Source: Pseudomonas sp. DY-1
GTDB taxonomy: Bacteria; Pseudomonadota; Gammaproteobacteria; Pseudomonadales; Pseudomonadaceae
DNA: 64,000 nucleotides
Assembly (NCBI RefSeq): GCF_003626975.1
Contig: NZ_CP032616.1
Span: forward strand, 1,860,001-1,924,000
Direction: 5' to 3'
Part shown: positions 63,291 through 64,000 of the stretch, piece by piece
Layout: every line of letters begins with the position of its first letter
Position numbering within the stretch: the first letter of the stretch is position 1
The notes under the pieces: generated by a model
Databases searched by the model: none
The model's input: only the letters and a program-made list of their open reading frames with translations
What the model was told of the DNA's origin: nothing
Translations under genes and position numbers: made by a program

Positions 63291-64000
63291 TCAACTGTCT
63301 TCCAGCTCCGCCCAACGCTCGATCAGGCGGTCCAGTTCCTTCTGCAAGCCATCCAGGCGTTCCAGCACCACGCGGGTCTGCTCCGCCGGGCGCTGATAGA
63401 ATACCGGGTCGGAAATTTCCTCCTGCAGCTTCGCCTGCTCAGCCTCCAGGGCTTCGATCTGCCCGGGAATCGCTTCCAGTTCGCGCTGGAGCTTATAGCT
63501 CAGCTTCTGCTTCGGAGCCTCAGCGACGGTCGCCTTGACCACGGGTGCGGGTTCTGCGGCCTTGGGAGCCTCGGCCTTGGCCTCTCGCCCCTCCCCAACG
63601 CCCAGCAGGCGCGGCGAACCGCCCTGGCGCAACCAATCCTGATAACCGCCCACATACTCGCGAACCCGACCCTCGCCCTCGAACACCAAAGTGCTGGTGA
63701 CCACGTTGTCGAGGAAGGCCCGGTCGTGGCTGACCATCAACACGGTGCCAGGGAAGCTCAGCAGCACTTCTTCAAGCAATTCCAGGGTTTCCACGTCCAG
63801 GTCGTTGGTTGGTTCGTCCAATACCAACAGGTTCGCCGGCTTGCTGAACAACTTTGCCAGCAACAGACGTGCCCGTTCGCCTCCGGACAGCGCCTTCACG
63901 GGTGTGCGAGCGCGCTGCGGGCTGAACAGGAAGTCTCCGAGATAGCTCAGCACATGACGGTTCTGGCCCTCGATGGTTATGAACTCGCGACCTTCGGCGA
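63291..64000 (-). CDS. uup: ABC-F family ATPase Uup, N-terminal part beyond window (partial)
   Basis: This is the C-terminal ~235 residues of an ABC-F protein, a cytoplasmic duplicated-ABC ATPase acting on ribosomes or DNA structures. The visible part holds the second signature KALSGGERARLLLAKLFSKP, Walker B NLLVLDEPTNDLDVETLELL and switch VLMVSHDRAFLDNVVTSTLV. The YVGGYQDWLRQGG segment and a C-terminal coiled coil (LEAEQAKLQEEISDPVFYQR onward) follow. The frame stays open to the window edge through ITIEGQNRHVLSYLG. The C-terminal domain typical of Uup supports the name. Confidence 0.9.
   Translation of the reverse strand, partial: AEGREFITIEGQNRHVLSYLGDFLFSPQRARTPVKALSGGERARLLLAKLFSKPANLLVLDEPTNDLDVETLELLEEVLLSFPGTVLMVSHDRAFLDNVVTSTLVFEGEGRVREYVGGYQDWLRQGGSPRLLGVGEGREAKAEAPKAAEPAPVVKATVAEAPKQKLSYKLQRELEAIPGQIEALEAEQAKLQEEISDPVFYQRPAEQTRVVLERLDGLQKELDRLIERWAELEDS

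Overview
The window is chromosomal core sequence from a GC-rich gamma-proteobacterium, almost certainly a Pseudomonas. The gene content, gene order and protein sequences follow Pseudomonas aeruginosa PAO1 closely: the sdh/suc cluster opposite gltA, PsrA next to LexA-SulA, FadBA next to TopA, and a long-form GAPDH next to Mfd. I would place it in or near the P. aeruginosa group but cannot name the species. There are no rRNA or tRNA genes, insertion sequences, phage genes or CRISPR arrays that I can see.

Layout. 1-10868 (minus): the TCA operon sdhCDAB-sucAB-lpd-sucCD, with sucD cut by the window edge. 10869-11230: a divergent promoter region with good sigma-70 promoters on both strands. 11231-12517 (plus): gltA. 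12584-16802: small conserved genes (START-domain protein, Cys-cluster protein, DUF486 membrane protein, hydroxyisobutyrate-type dehydrogenase, DEDDh exonuclease, ppnP). 16881-21430 (minus): a tightly overlapping envelope operon exbB-exbD-lpxK-Trm112-kdsB-LMW-PTP-murB. 21503-27652: comEC, a DUF2062 protein and lolC-lolD-lolE. 27819-29428 (plus): PilZ protein, small secreted protein, glycerophosphodiesterase. 29757-31151: sthA. 31302-38378 (minus): the complete sodium-pumping NADH:quinone reductase operon nqrABCDEF with its maturation genes apbE and nqrM. 38702-41641 (minus): aroP and gap. 41795-48429 (plus): mfd, a CsiV-like gene and a SWIM-SNF2 helicase. 48485-51516 (minus): methylthioinosine phosphorylase, nagZ, an L,D-transpeptidase and psrA. 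51743-52838 (plus): the SOS operon lexA-sulA. 52921-60276 (minus): two small conserved genes, topA, a DUF1653 gene and fadBA. 60747-64000: a secreted helical protein, a membrane-anchored hypothetical, a universal stress protein, a Cys-containing hypothetical, and the C-terminal part of an ABC-F ATPase (Uup).

How it fits together. The window links central carbon oxidation (citrate synthase, 2-oxoglutarate and succinate oxidation, beta-oxidation) to respiratory NADH use (Na+-NQR, soluble transhydrogenase). It also carries envelope building (MurB, LpxK, KdsB, LolCDE, NagZ) and DNA repair or topology (Mfd, LexA, SulA, TopA). Regulatory sites readable in the DNA include two LexA boxes at lexA, two abutting PsrA boxes over the psrA promoter, a weaker PsrA-like site upstream of fadBA, and matched intrinsic terminators.

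I found no convincing undescribed system. The items most worth a second look are the double PsrA operator, the apparent junction of two blocks that lie far apart in PAO1, the SNF2-type helicase between the csiV-like and mtnP-like genes, strong hairpins without U-tracts, and details of the Nqr flavinylation motifs.
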